A stretch of 64,000 nucleotides of DNA, from assembly GCA_021186555.1 (NCBI GenBank), contig JAJKFL010000011.1, forward strand, positions 32,103,611-32,167,610, given 5' to 3'. The position numbers and the translations under genes were made by a program. Shown here piece by piece: positions 62,701 to 64,000 of this stretch. Each line of letters starts with the position of its first letter. Position 1 is the stretch's first letter. This stretch comes from Reticulitermes speratus. Its lineage: Eukaryota > Arthropoda > Insecta > Blattodea > Rhinotermitidae. The notes below the pieces were generated by a model. That model ran no database searches, was not told where the DNA came from, and saw nothing but the letters and a program-made list of their open reading frames with translations.

Positions 62701-63945
62701 TAAGCTAAGACTTTTAATTGTACTGTTACAATATTGCTACAAAATCAAGGCACATCATCTGCACTATTTTCCAACATTAACTGCACTTCCTTGTGATCGT
62801 GAAGCCTCAAGAATGAGGAGGCCCTGTCCCACTGGAGGCTGTTGAACCAGCTGTTATTCAAAGGCGTTGTGTGGAGTGGTGTACTGCAGTACACCACTCC
62901 ACACAACGCACAGTCAATGCAGTAACATGACAAGATCCACTTCTGATGGATGCAGATGCTTGTGTGCACAGTCCACATGACCATAAACAAGTATAAACAC
63001 CAGGAGTGACTGTTTACCACTTTTAATATTTTAACATCACAATATTGTAAAGTATGAGTGTGGAATTTGCATGTTTTGGTTTTTAATGTTTGATCTTTTA
63101 ACCATATAGCTTGATGTGATAATCTTGTATTACTTTGTGATGAACCCCTTGAGGATGACACTTTGTTGTCGAAACATATGTAAAGGTAAAGGTAAAGCAA
63201 TCCCATTACAGGCCTTGGCAGGCCCTTAGGGCTCCAGGAGGTCGAGGCTCCCAGGTTTTTAGACAATCGGCTCATGAGTGGTAAGGTTGTCAGCCCTACG
63301 CACCGGCCGCCTTTACCCCCCAGGAAAGATTCCTGGTACTCATTTCTGTTAGAGGCTGAGTCGACCTCAGGGCCATAGTGCGACCGAAACGATTATGTCA
63401 GTGAAAAATTCCAGTACACCAGTCGAAACATATGTAGGGGTCTTTAATGTACATTATATATATATGTATTCTACCTAGTGCATTTCTTGGTTGTTGTGAA
63501 GATTGCAAAATCTCTGTTTTATTTTCCACAGAATACCTTCATTTCATATTTTATCTTTTTCTGTTCAAATGATGTTTTTCGTAAACAATGCACAAAAAGT
63601 TTAAATACCAACCTCGTGGTTTGAAGGTTACATGTTAATGTTCTGTTAATGGCCATAACAGACCAACCAGGCTCAATACTGGAAAAGATGAGGATCAACA
63701 GGCCTTGAAAAATTATGCCAAAATCCTACCTGCCAAACTGATAACTTTTTTTCCATTCCAAACATACAATTGCTGACTACAGGATCAAACACAGTGTTTA
63801 CCTGGTCATCTCGAGCGATCGCTGCTGACACATGCTGCCACAAATGTTCAGACTCAAACTCTCCCTGCTCATCCACTGGCACAGTGAACCGTTTCAGTCT
63901 CTGGCAACGAACTTCTGGAGTTGGTTTCCAAAAGAGTTGCTCCTC
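56528..63945 (-). CDS. OSBPL8: ORP8/ORP5-type oxysterol-binding-protein-related protein, last five coding exons (gene continues right)
   Basis: ORP5 and ORP8 sit in the ER membrane at ER-plasma membrane contacts and exchange phosphatidylserine for PI4P. Five minus-strand exons (about 213 residues) follow the human protein: the C-terminal end of the lipid-binding ORD with [20 protein letters not shown] (human [20 protein letters not shown]), [16 protein letters not shown], the [20 protein letters not shown] motif (human WHYKFADTRPWDPLNDMIQF) and [14 protein letters not shown] Ser-rich linker, a coiled coil and a C-terminal membrane anchor then follow. All phases agree and no frame is broken. 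Whether the arthropod gene is nearer ORP5 or ORP8 cannot be told; the symbol follows the closer residue match. The PH domain and most of the ORD lie right of the window. Confidence 0.93.
56960..57140 (-). repeat. Type-B SINE fragment in ORP8 intron
   Basis: CACGTCATGAAAGCGTATAG, CCTCAGCACTAGATGGAAGT and AATGGGAGGCTGGGTGCACC match the 26,628 SINE body; the tRNA head is missing. Confidence 0.75.
57567..57766 (-). CDS. OSBPL8: ORP8 exon, Ser-rich linker
   Basis: 66 codons plus two bases; rich in Ser, Glu and Arg ([20 protein letters not shown]). Poorly conserved in the family but placed by its open frame, clean acceptor TTTTAG, donor GTAATT and exact phases with both neighbours. Confidence 0.88.
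57900..60894 (-). mobile_element. hAT DNA transposon, full length with perfect target duplication (2,995 bp)
   Basis: Ends TAGAGGTGGGACGAATCC and, on the opposite strand, TAGGGATGGGATATTCGAAT form the terminal repeats. The 8-mer CACAAAAC is identical on both sides (57,892 and 60,895). Each end has a dense array of CGAATC/GATTCG words (about ten in the first 100 bases on the left), probably transposase-binding sites. It encodes a BED-finger transposase on the minus strand and sits in an ORP8 intron in the same orientation as the gene. Confidence 0.95.
58467..60459 (-). pseudogene. hAT transposase with BED zinc finger, broken by about four frame changes
   Basis: Starts [20 protein letters not shown] with the BED finger C-x2-C (NLCSAKI) and H-x4-H (HLKGKH). 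The core follows as [20 protein letters not shown] and [20 protein letters not shown]. The C-terminal dimerisation domain has [20 protein letters not shown] and LVFLNKNLY. Frame changes fall near 60,030, 59,807, 59,400 and 58,875. The one near 59,807 is a seven-A run where eight would restore the hAT consensus phrase [11 protein letters not shown]. Otherwise close to complete; ZBED-like hAT family. Confidence 0.9.
61035..61195. repeat. Foldback repeat in ORP8 intron
   Basis: Left arm TTACAGTCTTCTGGGAAGTG, right arm GTTACATCCCATAAAAGCAT, with a shortened centre. Confidence 0.65.
61343..61510 (-). CDS. OSBPL8: ORP8 exon with the HADLRPWDP motif
   Basis: 56 codons: [20 protein letters not shown] then [20 protein letters not shown] and a variable end. 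Acceptor TTACAG, donor GTAAGT. Confidence 0.95.
61680..61870. repeat. Dispersed repeat related to 24,760
   Basis: TTGGCTTCATCACGTCTGTC, then GGAACAACTCGGCTCCCACT and CATGAAATTTGATATTTGAG. Confidence 0.6.
61871..62538. other. ORP8 intron, nothing recognised
   Basis: No exon or further element identified. Confidence 0.4.
62539..62643 (-). CDS. OSBPL8: ORP8 exon, charged helix
   Basis: 35 codons, [20 protein letters not shown] then [15 protein letters not shown]. Human has EATQEKYVLEEAQRQAARDR and EEWSCKLFE. Acceptor TTACAG, donor GTGCTG. Confidence 0.93.
62864..62909. repeat. Perfect 46-bp palindrome, no loop
   Basis: Arms of 23 bases (starting GCGTTGTGTGGAGTGGTG) meet at CTG|CAG with no mismatch and no spacer. 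In the ORP8 intron between the exons at 62,539 and 63,802. Confidence 0.97.
63183..63421 (-). repeat. Type-B-related SINE with a 15-bp target duplication
   Basis: GTCGAAACATATGTA occurs at 63,168 and 63,422. On the minus strand the tail is TTTACC repeats and the body has CCTGGGGGGTAAAGGCGGCC. The head lacks a clear tRNA B box. Inserted into sequence resembling a foldback arm (GAGGATGACACTTTGTTG). Confidence 0.85.
63475..63630 (+). mobile_element. piggyBac-type MITE, partial copy 4
   Basis: CTCTGTTTTATTTTCCACAG, TCAAATGATGTTTTTCGTAA and the end GGTTTGAAGGTTAC match the right two-thirds of copies 1 and 2; the left end is lost. Confidence 0.7.
63802..63945 (-). CDS. OSBPL8: ORP8 exon, end of the lipid-binding (ORD) domain
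   Basis: 48 codons in phase 0: [20 protein letters not shown] then [20 protein letters not shown] and AAIARDDQ. Acceptor TTATAG, donor GTAAAC. Confidence 0.94.
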
Positions 63946-64000
63946 CTATAATACAGGGCATTGCTGCAGTGCTCTGTACAGTCAATTCTAAATCAGGACT

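Noticed and set aside
1-64000. Retroviral, LTR-retrotransposon, Polinton or other virus-derived elements
   Set aside because: I found no gag, protease, integrase, capsid or envelope motif and no long terminal repeats; the only reverse-transcriptase motifs are of LINE type.
1-64000. CRISPR-like arrays, bacterial operons or horizontally acquired bacterial genes
   Set aside because: Repeats are either microsatellites or dispersed transposons; every recognised gene is spliced and animal-type.

Overview
The window is animal nuclear DNA: multi-exon genes with GT-AG introns, AT-rich sequence and dense decayed transposons. Protein content (an arthropod-type HERC2, COMMD5, an ORP5/ORP8 orthologue) and the repeats (tRNA-headed SINEs, mariner, pogo, hAT and piggyBac-type elements, and foldback repeats whose ends read CTTCTGGGATRTNAC) point to an insect. 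From memory, that foldback family and the SINEs with a TTTACC-repeat tail are common in Polyneoptera, especially cockroaches and termites. That placement is an inference; no sequence search was run.

Layout. (1) Positions 1 to 36,437, minus strand: the first 25 coding exons (about 1,470 residues) of HERC2, the giant HECT-type E3 ubiquitin ligase. They cover the N-terminus, an arthropod-style Cys-rich insert, the first RCC1-like propeller and the cytochrome-b5-like domain; the rest of the gene lies off the left edge. Introns carry a pogo deletion derivative, a CENP-B/pogo-type transposase remnant, a mariner remnant, several MITE families, SINEs, LINE tails and a 2.1 kb AT-rich low-complexity block. 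(2) About 36.4 to 38.7 kb: the head-to-head interval between HERC2 and COMMD5. (3) Positions 38,657 to 41,370, plus strand: a complete four-exon COMMD5 (208 aa). (4) About 41.5 to 55 kb: gene-poor sequence of LINE, SINE, mariner and MITE remnants in which I recognise no host gene. (5) Positions 56,528 to 63,945, minus strand: the last five coding exons of an oxysterol-binding-protein-related protein of the ORP5/ORP8 type, ending in a C-terminal membrane anchor. A hAT transposon (57,900 to 60,894) with a perfect 8-bp target-site duplication sits in its last-but-one large intron.

The three host genes do not form an operon-like unit. HERC2 and COMMD5 may share a divergent promoter. HERC2 shows about five single-base frame breaks, apparently losses at short runs or doubled bases, while its splice sites and protein conservation are otherwise excellent. 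I read these as probable residual sequencing or assembly errors rather than pseudogene decay. COMMD5 and the ORP exons read through without a break. I found nothing I would call a new biological system. The most useful novelties are several transposon families whose exact ends can be read here, a 3' tail shared by two SINE types and a LINE, and the Cys-rich module in HERC2.
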